Below are positions 22,491 to 32,781 of a DNA stretch of 43,688 nt, piece after piece. The stretch's first letter is position 1; every line of letters begins with the position of its first letter. Source of the stretch: Diplocarpon mali. Lineage: Eukaryota > Ascomycota > Leotiomycetes > Helotiales > Drepanopezizaceae. The notes beneath the pieces were generated by a model. It searched no databases. It was given only the letters and a program-made list of their open reading frames with translations, and was not told the DNA's origin. Position numbers and translations under genes: made by a program. Location of the stretch: contig JAENRP010000358.1 in the NCBI GenBank assembly GCA_024741835.1, forward strand, positions 1-43,688. Reading direction: 5' to 3'.

Positions 22491-23050
22491 TACCGCCAGC
22501 TAGTTGATTAGACTATAAGAGATAATATACTAATTAATACTAAGAATTGGAAACTGGACCGGCCGAGCCGAAAGCTCTCTAATAAGTGGTATAGCCTAGT
22601 AAAAGTATTAGAAAAGCTAAGAGAAAGCTAAAAGGTACAATTGCCTGATTCGCTTTATTCGATCTACCCTATATTCTACTCCCACTTACTGCGAAAATAC
22701 GTTCCTAACCTTCTGCTAGGCCAAGCTTAGGAACCTCCTACTCTAATTAAAGTACTACCAGAACAAAAGGAGTAGGAGATAAAAGAAATAATTAGATCTT
22801 ATATTTAAGCTAAGAAGCTCGAATATCAGATTAAGTAGAAAGGAGCTAATAAAGACCTCGAATAGTACTTATATTCGAATGCTATAATAGCGCTATATAC
22901 TATTTAAGATTTCCATCTAAAGAACCCTTAAGCTAAGAGGCCACTAAGGGCGCTATTAAGCTGGCTTAGGTCATATAATAATAGAGTCGACAATTATAGG
23001 GACCTAAAGGATAATACGCCTATAGATATAACTGCGCAGGCGCAGTTTTT
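22490..23050 (+). pseudogene. E4 C-terminal tail with degenerate chromodomain
   Basis: Near 22540-22740 the frame shows the basic GPY/F-like region (KWYSLVKVLEKLRESQ, LPDSLYSIYPIFYSHLLRKY). From about 22770 IKEIIRSYIQAKKLEYQIKQ resembles the VExIL-x-S-(R)-x-x-x-LEYLVKW start of a chromodomain, with ALLSWLRSYNNRVDNYRDLK after it. Chromodomains direct integration to marked chromatin in chromoviruses. The call rests on the LEYxxK spacing and context. Confidence 0.5.
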
Positions 23051-23066
23051 CAAAGGGGGGAGGTAG
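23051..23066 (+). promoter_or_regulatory. E4 polypurine tract
   Basis: CAAAGGGGGGAGGTAG directly before the 3' LTR is a purine run of the kind that primes plus-strand synthesis. In frame it encodes the FFKGG end seen also in E2. Confidence 0.8.
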
Positions 23067-23341
23067 TATTATAGCTATATTATATATATAGTTTATATGC
23101 ACAGTTGTGCACAGTTATATTATATATCTATTATATATCGAAGTCAGGTGCACGCTAAGGTAGCAAGGTGGCTAGATCATATACGCGCTAGTAAAGCACC
23201 TGTACTTATTCTGGAGGAGTTCTACTAAAGACTCTCTCTTCTTCTTTATCTTTTCTTCTCAATTACATAGCGTACCTCTTGAGGTAATACAGTCAGCGTT
23301 CGATCCTCGCCCTACTGTACGCTCCAGAGCCAGTCGTAACA
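23067..23341 (+). repeat. E4 3' LTR
   Basis: Partner of 16174-16447. The first 90 bp are fully RIP-converted (TATATA in place of CACGTG) and the last 110 bp are nearly clean (for example AGTCAGCGTTCGATCCTCGC). It ends CGTAACA, the true terminal CA, and is followed by the AAGGC duplication. Confidence 0.93.
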
Positions 23342-23346
23342 AAGGC

Positions 23347-25110
23347 TAATAGAGCCTATTATTCCCTTTGCTATATAATTGGCTGAGATTATAATACTTT
23401 AGGAACTTGCAGCTAAGAAGAACGTTATTAAAGCCTAATAAAGTGATTAAAAAGGGGAAATTAATATAACGCTTATCAATCGTCAAAGTAAGCAAGAGAG
23501 CGTAAGAAATAACCTTGCCCGCAAGGCCGTTATAGCCAAAAGGGGTAATTGGCTAAGGTAGCTTAATGAATTTGATACTTAATTGTTTAGAAAGCTAATA
23601 TATAAAAGAGGTTTAAATAATCTTAAAAACGTTTGCTCTACTATTAATATAGGTAGTGGTTTTAATAAATAATCTATTATATACTAATTCTATAAGAATT
23701 AAGAACTGGCGCCCTCTTATAAAAAGGCGGGAATCAAACCTTAAATCTTTTTATAAATCGTAGCCTATGCTATAGAAGGAGTCTTTTCTATAGCTTAGCA
23801 GTTTTCTAAAAGTAGGTCATTATTAAGGTCGATCTTTAAGATAGCTGCCTTAAGCGATTAAGTGCAGTCTTTAAAGAAGTGTCTAACCTTCCTATAGTTA
23901 TAGTAAGCTTTGCTAAAAGAGGCTAAAGATGCTAGCAGTATTAGGGAGGAAGAGCAAGGCATAGGAGCTAGTAAAGTAGGCCTTTAGGTCTCCTTTTTTA
24001 AGATTCCTAGAGTTTTACCTGCAAAGGGTAAGAAGGCGACTGCTAAGGCACTCTTATAAGCTGCGAAGGCTTCTTTTATTCGGATATTATAAGCCTTCCG
24101 ATTTGCAACTATTAAAAACTTATTTAAAGTAGAGTAATTAAAGTTTATCTTATACTTCTCTATCTTTACCTTATTTTTTAAAGAGAGAGAGATCTTCTTA
24201 AGTATATTATCGAACTAATAAGAGGCGTTAATCTTCCTTATAATAGCTAGGAAAGTGAACTTTAACTTAAATTTATTATATAATATTAAAGTAGTTATAA
24301 TCAAATGGTTATATTTAGCCTTAGCTATTTATATATAATTATAGTTAAAGAAGTGCTAATCTAGTACTTAAAGGATATTAGCTATACTTTTAAAGGTAGA
24401 GGCAAAAGCAAGGTCTATATGCTATAGGATAAGGGTTTAAGCCTTTCCTTTTAAGTACTTAAAGTAGGCCTTGATTTATACCTTATTATTTAGGAAGTTG
24501 CTAAAGTACTCTTTAATAAATAGCTTTATCTCTATCTTTTAAGTATTATATAAGATCTTGCCTTAGTAGTTAAAGAAGTAAATATAAAGGTACTTAATAT
24601 ACTTTATAGCTTTAATAAAAGGGTTAAGGATAGGAAGGTAGTAATTAGGCGGTAGAAGGAGATCTATAGTAAAGGCTTGCTAAACTCGGCTAGCTTCGGC
24701 CTCTTTAGTAGAAGAGCGAGCGAGGGTTAAGGAAGTAGAGGGAGCGGCGGAAGGAGTAGGAGCAGGGGTAGAGGCTCTTAGAGCTTACTTCTAAAGAGCG
24801 GTTGCTATAGCACTAGCTATTATAAAGGCCAATGCTGCTTCTTAAGCAGGTATAAAGAGAGGTTGTTCTACTATAATAGGAAAGGGTGCTAGTGCTAAGG
24901 AGCCTTTGGTTTTTAGCTTTAAGGAAGGTAGAGGTATATCTGCCTTATTTAAGGAGGAAAGGGCAGTGCTACTAGGCGCGTTAGAGGAAGAAGAAGAAGG
25001 CGAGGGAGAGGAAGCGGGTTTGGAGTCGAAATCGAGCTTTCGGAAAGGTACTAATAAGTATATACTTCGCTTAAGTTATATTAAAAGGGAATAGTATCTT
25101 TTAAAAGATA
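23347..25110 (-). pseudogene. E2 gag and protease/linker
   Basis: Read from high to low. The N-terminus near 25080-24870 is Ser/Pro-rich and acidic. Then EAALAFIIASAIATAL near 24840-24790 matches the AAIATAL of E4, FFNYQGKILYNTQKIEIKL near 24600-24540 matches the capsid block, and YKINFNYSTLNKFLIVANRK near 24160-24100 matches the next. The zinc knuckle is at about 23910-23870 (YYNYRKVRHFFKDC), followed by LKIDLNNDLLLENCQAIEKT. From 23410 to 23347 comes FLKYYNLSQLYSKGN, where E4 interrupts. All stops I saw are compatible with CAA/CAG decay. The plus-strand frame 24906-25094 is a shadow. Confidence 0.8.
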
Positions 25111-26044
25111 TGCTTAATATACTCTAAAAGGACTTAAAGCTAAATAGTAACCTATTTAAAAGGAGGAAGATTAGTATAAGTGAAGTGTATACATTTTTAA
25201 AACCTTCTAATAGAGTATATAGGGAGGTTTCTTAATTGTAAGTAGAGGTAGAGCGAACTACTCTTTTTATAATACTTCCTAAAGGGGAATACGCATCGCC
25301 GGGGTGCTAGGAAGGGAAGGTAAAGCGTAATTGCAGCGCGTCCTAGGGTAGGTCTAAGTTTAGGTGAAGTCTAAGTCCTAGTTAGGGTTAGGTTCCTCTA
25401 ATAGTGATTATAATCTTAATATGCCTTAGTCCTCCTTTCCTTATAGTATAGCCTCTTTCGCTTTAACTTATTATTAATTTATATATTTGCAAAAGGTTTA
25501 AGGGAGGTTTAAGGAAGTAGTAAGAGGAGCTTTAAGGTTTGCTTTAAAGTTGTAAAGAAAGGGGCGTATTAAGTTGTATTAAAATAAAGAAGGTAAGAAG
25601 GGAGAAATAAAAAGGGGAAAAGGGTATAAAGGTAAAATATATAGCAAAAGGTAGTAGCGCTAAATATCCTAAGGGCGGCGCTAACTTTAAGCAATAGTAT
25701 AAAGTATAAGGGCAAAGGCGAAAAAGGTGAATTTAAATGCGATTTAAGCGCGATTTAAACGGGTTTTTTAATAAGGATTCTAGTAATAATATTAAGTTGT
25801 ATAAGGCAGTTTAAGGCTAAGGTGAATTTGACTTATTTAAAGGTATTTTCTAGCTTTTCCTAAGGTAAGAATTATAAAAAAAACGATCTAGGCATTTAAT
25901 TAACTTACGCAAGGCAGGTTAATAAGGCTAAATAGTAATAAAACGCATAAACCTTACTTACTTATAGCAAGTAAGGTAGTAGCGTAAAATCGAAGTAGAT
26001 ATTAAGCTTCTTAATAGAAGGAGGTGTTTTCAGATCTTTTCTTA
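25111..26044 (-). other. E2 leader and probable primer-binding site
   Basis: Between the 5' LTR and gag no protein frame stands out. Immediately after the LTR on the minus strand (26044 downward) the bases are TAAGAAAAGATC, as in E4. The block conserved with the E4 leader lies at about 25120-25190. The middle (25270-25400) is less AT-rich, with GCCGGGG and GTCTAAGTCC repeats, and looks less mutated. Confidence 0.5.
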
Positions 26045-26299
26045 TATTATAGCTACTTTTAAGAGAGCAAGGGAGCTTAGCTTTAAAAAGCATAAGAAGC
26101 GGTAGCAGAGTTAAGTTACTATACTTTAAAGGGTACGTATTATATTTAAAAGAAAAGATAAAGAAGGAAAGCTATATATAAGGAAAAGGAGATAGGTGTT
26201 TATATAAGAAGGGAGCGTTTATACGTTTAGCCATATAACCCTTGAAACCACACCGCCTAACCGGCAGAAAGCAAGCATATGCAGGTACCGTTTGTAATA
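26045..26299 (-). repeat. E2 5' LTR
   Basis: On the plus strand it runs from TATTATAGCTAC to TTTGTAATA and pairs with 4597-4851. Its right third (CCTTGAAACCACACCGCCTA, then CCGGCAGAAAGC) is less mutated than in the other copy. Followed by GTCGT. Confidence 0.92.
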
Positions 26300-26315
26300 G
26301 TCGTTTGATCCTTAG

Positions 26316-26573
26316 TATCATAGTTATATCAAGGAACTGTTAAAGCACCTATGACTGATATAGTAGATGCGATGTCTTATAGTCATACCTTTCCTTTAGT
26401 AGGCAGAATATAAGTAGTTAGTAGAAATCGACCTTTCTAGGTCTTAGGCTAAAGAGGCATATTAAGGGAAAGGTTTGCTACTTTATACCTACTCCTTAGC
26501 TTTGAATTCTATACGATTTAATAGCCTTGATCTTAATGACTTTATCGACTTATGCCTTGCTTTTGCTATTATA
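26316..26573 (+). repeat. E5 5' LTR
   Basis: It starts TATCATAGTTATATCAAGGA and ends TTGCTATTATA (original CGCCGTCACA as in the 3' copy). It shares its inner and 3' part (CTTTGAATTCTATACGATTT) with the 3' LTR and with E6. Confidence 0.93.
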
Positions 26574-26639
26574 TAATTTAAAGCTTATATCTCCTCCGGC
26601 CTTATAAGGCGATATAATATACTTAGCAAAGGACTAGTA

Positions 26640-28500
26640 CCCCTTTAGAGACCCTTCTTCCGACCGACTCTTATGATATATAAAAGTAACTTAAAGAACG
26701 GCCTCGACATTCGGTCCCTTTTTAAACTTAAGAATCGAAAGAAGACCTAATAGACTTAGCTAAAATAACTATCGATAATTAATAGCTCTCGGCTGACTTT
26801 AAAAGAAATTATAGAATCTATAAGTTAAGGTATTTCCTAACTATAGTCCTTAATAAGACGAAAACGTTATATAAGGACCTTTTACTTTAAGAGAATCAAC
26901 CTTAAGATAATAATGCTAGCACCTTTTAAGTTAAGTAACCTTTTAATTAAAGAGGATACCCTTTAAAACCCTATAGATAACGAATCTCCTATACCGGCCG
27001 ACTCTACTAATAAGCCTTAACTAGCCCCCTTTCTAAAATGAACCTTATATAATATAAAAGATATATCGACCTCTTTTAAATAAGAAGCCTTAATCCAACC
27101 TATCTTTTATATTAATATAAAGGCTAAGAGAGACAACTTCTTTATATTATTAAGGTACTAAACTAAAGCAGGCAAGAGATCTACTATATATAAGGATCGA
27201 CTAATAGTAGAGGAACGCCTAATAAAATACTACTACTAATATATTAAATAATAAGATTCGGTAGTTTAGAGTTTTTATAATTATATTTAAAGAATAAAGG
27301 AAGCGACCGCACTTATAATTGCATAGCTGTAAGAAGAGCTTAAAACGACCTAAAAGACTAGCGTATATTAGAAGAACTTAGTAGAAGAGTAATAATATAT
27401 AAACTCAGCTAGCCAGCCGGCTACCCTTATTCTATAAAGCCGACCTCTTTTCGAAAATCCTTATAGAGATCCTCCTACCGCCTAGCTTAAATAGCCTATT
27501 AAAAGGGAACCCTACTTTAATACCCTTAACTTCAGAAGATAAAGTCGAACCCTTAAACCTAATCGCCAGGTCCGCTTAATAAAGATTAAAGATTTAAACC
27601 CCTTCTTAAGTAAAGGAGATATTAAAGTTAAGGATTAAATCTTTAATATATAATAGAAGATAAAGGTTAATTATATAAAGTTCTTTAATAAATTGGTCGC
27701 CTTAGTATATACTATTAGTTTAATAATAAGAGACGCTTAAAGCTTAATCTAAGATCGGCTTATAAAAGGATCTATTAAATAAATCGAAATAGCTGCGTAG
27801 CTATTCCGAATCTTATAAAAGGCCTATAGAGTTAGTAAAAAAATAGAGCAATAGATAGCTAAAGACGATTAAATAAAGCTTAAATAGGGAAATACCCCTT
27901 TTATAGCCTTTTAAGCCGACTTCTATAGATTAGCTTTTAAACTAAGGAAGTTGATTAACAATTAATATAAGGCGCTTTAGGATAAGGTAAAAGTGTCTTT
28001 ACTAAAGTAACTCTCTAATCGGAAGTTCGATTATCCTAAAGACTTAGCCGAATAGTTTATAGATAAAGAGAACTGATAACTCTGCCTCTTACTATAATGC
28101 TTTAACTAAAACGAGTATTAGGCTAAAACTTCTAACCGGCCCTCCTTTACCTTTTGATAAATAGGACCTATATACTATAAACAAGCCTTAAGTCGTCTTT
28201 AAAAGGAATTAAGTACTACCCTTAGACCTTTAGTACTTAAAGATAATAAACGCGCCTCTTATAACCAAACCTCAAAGCCCGACGATACTTACTATAAGTA
28301 TAGATAAAAAGGGCACTATAGCTAAGACTGCCTTAAGTAATATAAGATTATATTAATAGAAAAAGGTTATAATAAACTAGAGAATAATACTAAAACAATA
28401 GACGATATAAAGGAATTAGGAAACGAATCGCTTTAAGACTTTAAGTATTACTCTTAGAGTATAACTGATACTAGGAATCAGTCGACCTATTTAAGCTAAT
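26640..28500 (+). pseudogene. E5 gag (gypsy)
   Basis: A long frame with TAA/TAG/TGA stops covers the N-terminal charged region and a capsid-like part near 27880-28130 (DFYRLAFKLRKLINN, SNRKFDYPKDLAE). The best anchor is the zinc knuckle at about 28290-28340: TYYKYRQKGHYSQDCLK, that is C-x2-C-x4-H-x4-C with the first two Cys read as Tyr and His and last Cys kept. Role in life: RNA binding and particle formation. Confidence 0.75.
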
Positions 28501-29340
28501 TAAAAGATAGCAATTTATAACCTAATGCCGATTCTATTAGAAAGGACGCTATACCGACCTAATAGCCCTAATAGACTATAAGGCTAATACCTTAGGAATC
28601 ATTAATTATAAGATATTTCCCTCTTTAATTATATAGCTAAAGCTACCGACTTACTACTTTAAAAGACCGATCCCTTTATAAGGATTCGATAGATAATTAA
28701 GCAAGGCTATTTAATAGGTTATATAAATAGATATTATAATTGATAAATACGACTTTAAAGGATAGTTCTTCTTAGCTGCCGACTTAGGCTTATATAATAT
28801 AATCTTAAGTCGCAAGTGGTTAGCTAAATAAGACGTAATCGTTAATTATAAAAGGAAGAAGCTATATTAGCCTAACATTTATCAATTGGATTAATAGGAC
28901 GCCAACTAAAGAGACTAGCGATAGCTTAATAAGACTAGTATCCTTAGACTGCCGAAAGCTCTTAAAGACCCTTTAACTAAGTCTAAGGATATGCTAATAT
29001 AGGACTTTAATACCTGCCTAGCTAATTACAAATAATAAAAAGAGGAACTTAATATTAATACCCTTTAACTGATAAGTATAGATATATTAATAATCTTAGG
29101 ACTAGCCTTTAGAGTTAACTTCTATTAGACTAATATTAAGATCGGATTAATTATACTTATAGAATTGGATTATCTCTTTAAAAAAAAGAAATAGAAGGAC
29201 CCCTTATATCCTAACTTAATAAGAAGCTATTATTTACTAATTAAACTTAGGGATAGATAGGACCCTAATTTATATAATAAAAGAAGAAGAACTTAACGCA
29301 CTTAGTAAGTATAACGCTTTAAGACCTTAGAAGGCCTATG
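28500..29340 (+). pseudogene. E5 protease region
   Basis: Downstream of the zinc knuckle the frame reads ADLGLYNIILSRKWLAKQDV near 28775-28835, which fits the DxxLGIPWLxxxNP-like block that ends retroviral-type proteases of gypsy elements. The catalytic D-[ST]-G should lie about 60 codons upstream (near 28600) but is not readable there. Confidence 0.55.
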
Positions 29341-30760
29341 AGTTATACGCTAAGTTACTACCCTTCCTTTATAATCTAGTTATATGCTTCTTTAAAAGCG
29401 CTATAAATACGCTACCTCTATCGCGGCTTATTAATTATAAGATTGAGTTCAAAAGACTACTATTAATAATAAAAACCGCCTACTTATATAAAATAAGCGA
29501 GCCTAAACTTAAGAAGATAAGGGAATACCTTATAGATAATCTAAAGAAGGGATTTATATAATTATCTAATACTGCCTTCTTATCGCCTATCCTATTTATA
29601 AAGAAACCTAAAGGCGGCCTACAGTTCTATATTAACTATTAAGAGTTAAATAGACTTATTAAAAAGACTAGTACCCCCTTCCTTTAATTATAGAAACCCT
29701 CGACTGACTTAGGAATATAACGCTCTTTATAAAGCTTAATATCTATTATACATTCTATCGCATTTTAATAGACCCTAACTTTATAATATAAGTAGCCTTT
29801 AAGATAAGGTATAGCTCCTTCGAACTAGTAGTACTCCCCTTTAGACTATACAATAGCTTAGCTACCTTTTAATAGTATATTAATACTATTTTAATAGAAT
29901 ACTTAAACGACTTCTACTTTATATATATTAATAATATCTTAATCTTTTTAAAAACTAAGGAAGAGTATTAATACTATATTAAATAAGTCTTAGATAAATT
30001 ATACAAAGCTAGCCTATAAGTCGATATTAAAAAGTGCGAATTCGAAGTTACTAGCATTAGATTCCTAAGGTTTATTATCACTATTTAAGGAGTATAGGTC
30101 GACCCTACTAAGGTTAAGGTTATTAAAAAATAGACCTCCCTATTAATAAAGAAATAAGTGCAGTTATTCTTAGGATTTTGCAACTTTTATTAAAGATTTA
30201 TTAAAGCCTATAATCGAATTGCGCGCCTCTTTAATTAGCTAATAATAAAGGAGACTAGCCTAACGTTCATCTTAACTAAGAAATAATAAGATACGTTTGA
30301 ATAATTGAAAAAGCGGCTATTAAACGCGCTTACCTTACTATACTTTAAAAACCACTAATTAATAAGGATTAAGACTAATTGCTTAAACCTAATAGCAGCC
30401 AGAATGCTTAGCTAAAAGGATAAGAATAATAAATAATAGTACCTTATTGCCTTCTTTTTTAAAGGATTATAGAATATAGAATCATATTATAAAATCTATA
30501 ATAAAGAGATGCTAGCAATTATACTAGCTTTAAAAGAATAGGATATAGAGTTGCGAAGTATATTAAGCTTCTTAATAATTACCGATTATAAGACTTTAAA
30601 GTACTTTAAAATTAAAAAACTCCTTAATAAATGATAAATCTAATAGATGGATATACTTTTAAGATATAATTACTAGATTACCTATTACCTTAAAAAGGAG
30701 AATATAATAGCTAATATATTATTATAGAAAGATAAACTCACGCTTATTTAAAAAGCCATA
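29340..30760 (+). pseudogene. E5 reverse transcriptase and RNase H
   Basis: RT: LRNITLFIKLNIYYTFYRIL near 29707-29765 (D-L-R-x-A-Y-x-x-I block), SFELVVLPFRLYNSLATFQQ near 29817-29875, FIYINNILIFLKTKEEY near 29917-29970 with YxDD as YINN, and VDIKKCEFEVTSIRFLRFII near 30020-30080. RNase H: RIKTNCLNLIAARMLSQ near 30365-30415 (first Asp now Asn), ESYYKIYNKEMLAIILALKE near 30480-30540 with Glu kept, and ITDYKTLKYF near 30575-30610. Confidence 0.9.
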
Positions 30761-32110
30761 AGAGAAGCTAAGAGAACTTATTAGCTTTTTAACCTAGCTA
30801 GTATTATTTAGGATCATCTTATAATAGCTCTAATCGACCCTATAGCACTTAAGAACTACTCCTCTATTAATAATTTCTAGATAATAGAAGAAGTCCTTAA
30901 TGCTAACTAGACTTATAAGTCGCTATAACTAAAGCGAGAGAAAGCTTTTAGAAAAGAGACTCTTTAGACCTTACTAAAGGATAGACTACTCTTATATAAT
31001 AGAAAGCTAATAGTTCTTAAAGAACTAGACAATCTCCGCACTTACCTATTCTACTAAATCCATAATAATATATTAATAGCTTACCTTAGCAGAACTAAAA
31101 CTATATAGTTCCTTTAATACTACTACTAATAGCCTATATACTACTATAATATAGAAAGGTATATTACTAACTATTATAACTGCCGACGTTTATATAAACC
31201 TTAAGATAAGACGCTAAGATTCCTTAAACTACTACCTATCCCTTTATATATATAAGACAACCTATCTATAGACTTTTATATTCTTAAATCAATTAGCAAT
31301 AGCTGCGATACTATATTTATTATAATTAACCGACTCTTTAAGCGGCATATCTGCCTACTAATAATAAAGAAGGCTATTACGCAGACTGCCGCCTTTCTAT
31401 TTTACTTATATATCTAAAGGTTTAAAGGGAGCCCTCTTACTATTACTAGTAACTAAGGACCTTAATTCATCTCCGACTTTATAAATAAGTTATTAATATT
31501 AGTATAGGTTAAGCTTTAGCTATCGACCTTTAAATACATTTAAATAGATAGATAGACTAAGATTATTAATTAGATAATCGATATATAATTACGCCCTTTT
31601 ATTAACTACTTCTAAGACAATTAGGCCGACTTACTCCTTGCTATAAACGCTACTAGCACTACTTGCCTAAATGAGTCAACTAGCCTCTCTCCTTCTATAG
31701 TTAATTATAATTATAAACCTCGCTTGGATTTTGACTAGACTACCTATACTACTAAGCACTTAAGTGCTTAAAAGAAGCTAAATAGGAAAGAAGTGTAAGT
31801 ATAGGCCAAAAGAATCGATAAAGCAGTCCAGTTTACTTAAGAATCTATACTAGCAGCTTAAGAGAGATAATCCAAATAAGCAAATAAAAAGCAATGCTAA
31901 CCCGACTTCGGCCTAAGAGACCTAGTATATATTATAAAGAGAGCTTAGAAAACAGACCGACCTTTTAATAAACTCAACTTCCCTATTATAGGCCCTTTTA
32001 AAATCATTAGTTTAATCTACTACTCTTATAAGGTGGACTTACTCCTATCCTATTAAATATATAACGTCTTCTATACTAATAGATTAAGGAAAGCTGCTAA
32101 TAACCCTTTG
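30760..32110 (+). pseudogene. E5 integrase (gypsy)
   Basis: Zinc-binding HHCC region near 31055-31195: H-x-N-I-L then YYNCRRLYKPQDK, with part of the Cys/His pairs visible. Core: NLSIDFYILKSISNSCDTIF near 31260-31320 with the first Asp, TSNQGPQFISDFINKLL near 31445-31495 with the S-D-x-G-x-Q-F block having Asn for Asp, and QIDRQTKIINQIIDIQLRPF near 31540-31600 (TDGQTE block, Glu mutated to Lys). C-terminal part AKRIDKAVQFTQESILAAQE and INLPIIGPFKII-type GPF motif near 31985. Confidence 0.87.
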
Positions 32111-32480
32111 CTTAAGTAGATCAACCTATTAGTAGAACCTATTATTATTAATACCTATCTAAAATAGAAAGTCGATTAAATCTTAGCGTCTAATATATAG
32201 CAAAAGCAACTCTATTATAAAGTTAGCTAAGTAAGATAGGATCCTAATAATTAATAGTACTTTGCTAGCAACTTTAAGAACGCGGCTATACTACTTAAGA
32301 AGTTCTACTCCGACTACCCTAATGCCCTTAGGCCCTTGGCGAGATTACAGACCTAGTTAGAAGCCGCCTTTAAAGACAAACTCGACTTAGATTACCTATT
32401 AGATAATATTCTTAAGAATAAAGGATATTATTAAATATGCTAGTAATAATAGTAGATGCCCTTACAATGATTTAACCTTA
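32110..32480 (+). pseudogene. E5 chromodomain and pol end
   Basis: Near 32155-32345 the frame reads YLKQKVDQILASN, then QLYYKVSQVRQDPNNQQYFA and SNFKNAAILLKKFYSDYPNA. This follows the chromovirus pattern W-x-V-E-x-I-L-x-S-R, LQYxVKWxGxDxxxxxW, then NFKxAPxLLxxFH. The aromatic cage residues are partly lost (W to stop/Q-like codons). In chromoviruses this domain binds methylated histone H3 and targets integration to heterochromatin. Pol ends near 32470. Confidence 0.8.
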
Positions 32481-32781
32481 ATAGAGGCTAGGAATAAAGC
32501 GCTAGACGCTAATATACCTATTTAAAATATATAATAAAGACCACCCTCCCTTTGAACTATTCTTATAATTTACCGCCTTACTACTTGCTATTCTTTACTA
32601 TTCTATTCCTTTATTCTTAATTCTATATTAGTACTTCTGCTTAAATCTATTCCCTTATAAATACTTCTCCTTCCTACTACCTTTGCTTTGCTTTTACAAA
32701 TTAATCAACTTGCTCTTCTGACCTACTGCCCTGCTACTATATACTATATTATTAAATTGAACCACTTGATAAACTATTACT
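32481..32781 (+). other. E5 spacer between pol and downstream frame
   Basis: This stretch is T- and C-rich (for example 32600-32680) with no protein-like frame. It could hold a promoter or leader for the following frame; I see no specific motif. Confidence 0.4.

Larger units (their letters stand above)
16174..23341 (+). mobile_element. E4: Ty3/gypsy element, plus strand, nested in E2
   Basis: LTRs of 274 and 275 bp (16174-16447 and 23067-23341) lie inside a perfect TSD, AAGGC, at 16169-16173 and 23342-23346. The 7.2-kb element has leader, gag with zinc knuckle, protease/linker, RT, RNase H, integrase and a chromodomain-like end, all on the plus strand. It is inserted in the linker before RT of E2, which belongs to the same family: across the excised site E2 reads FLKYYNLSQLYSKGN then ILIILYFDKR, colinear with FLKYYNLKQSYKKGK then MPIVSYFDQR in E4 itself. 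Both share the bases TAAGAAAAGATC after the 5' LTR. Confidence 0.95.
4597..26299 (-). mobile_element. E2: Ty3/gypsy element, minus strand, nested in E1 pol and host of E3 and E4
   Basis: Two 255-bp LTRs in direct orientation (4597-4851 and 26045-26299) are flanked by a perfect TSD, GTCGT, at 4592-4596 and 26300-26304. Without E3 and E4 (one TSD copy each) it is about 6.9 kb. The minus-strand order is 5' LTR, leader, gag with zinc knuckle, protease/linker, RT, RNase H, integrase, chromodomain-like tail, 3' LTR, which is Ty3/gypsy. Gag, linker and a leader block match E4 closely, so E2 and E4 are one family. Both pieces of pol read through the excision points of E3 and E4 in frame. It is RIP-mutated throughout. 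Confidence 0.92.
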
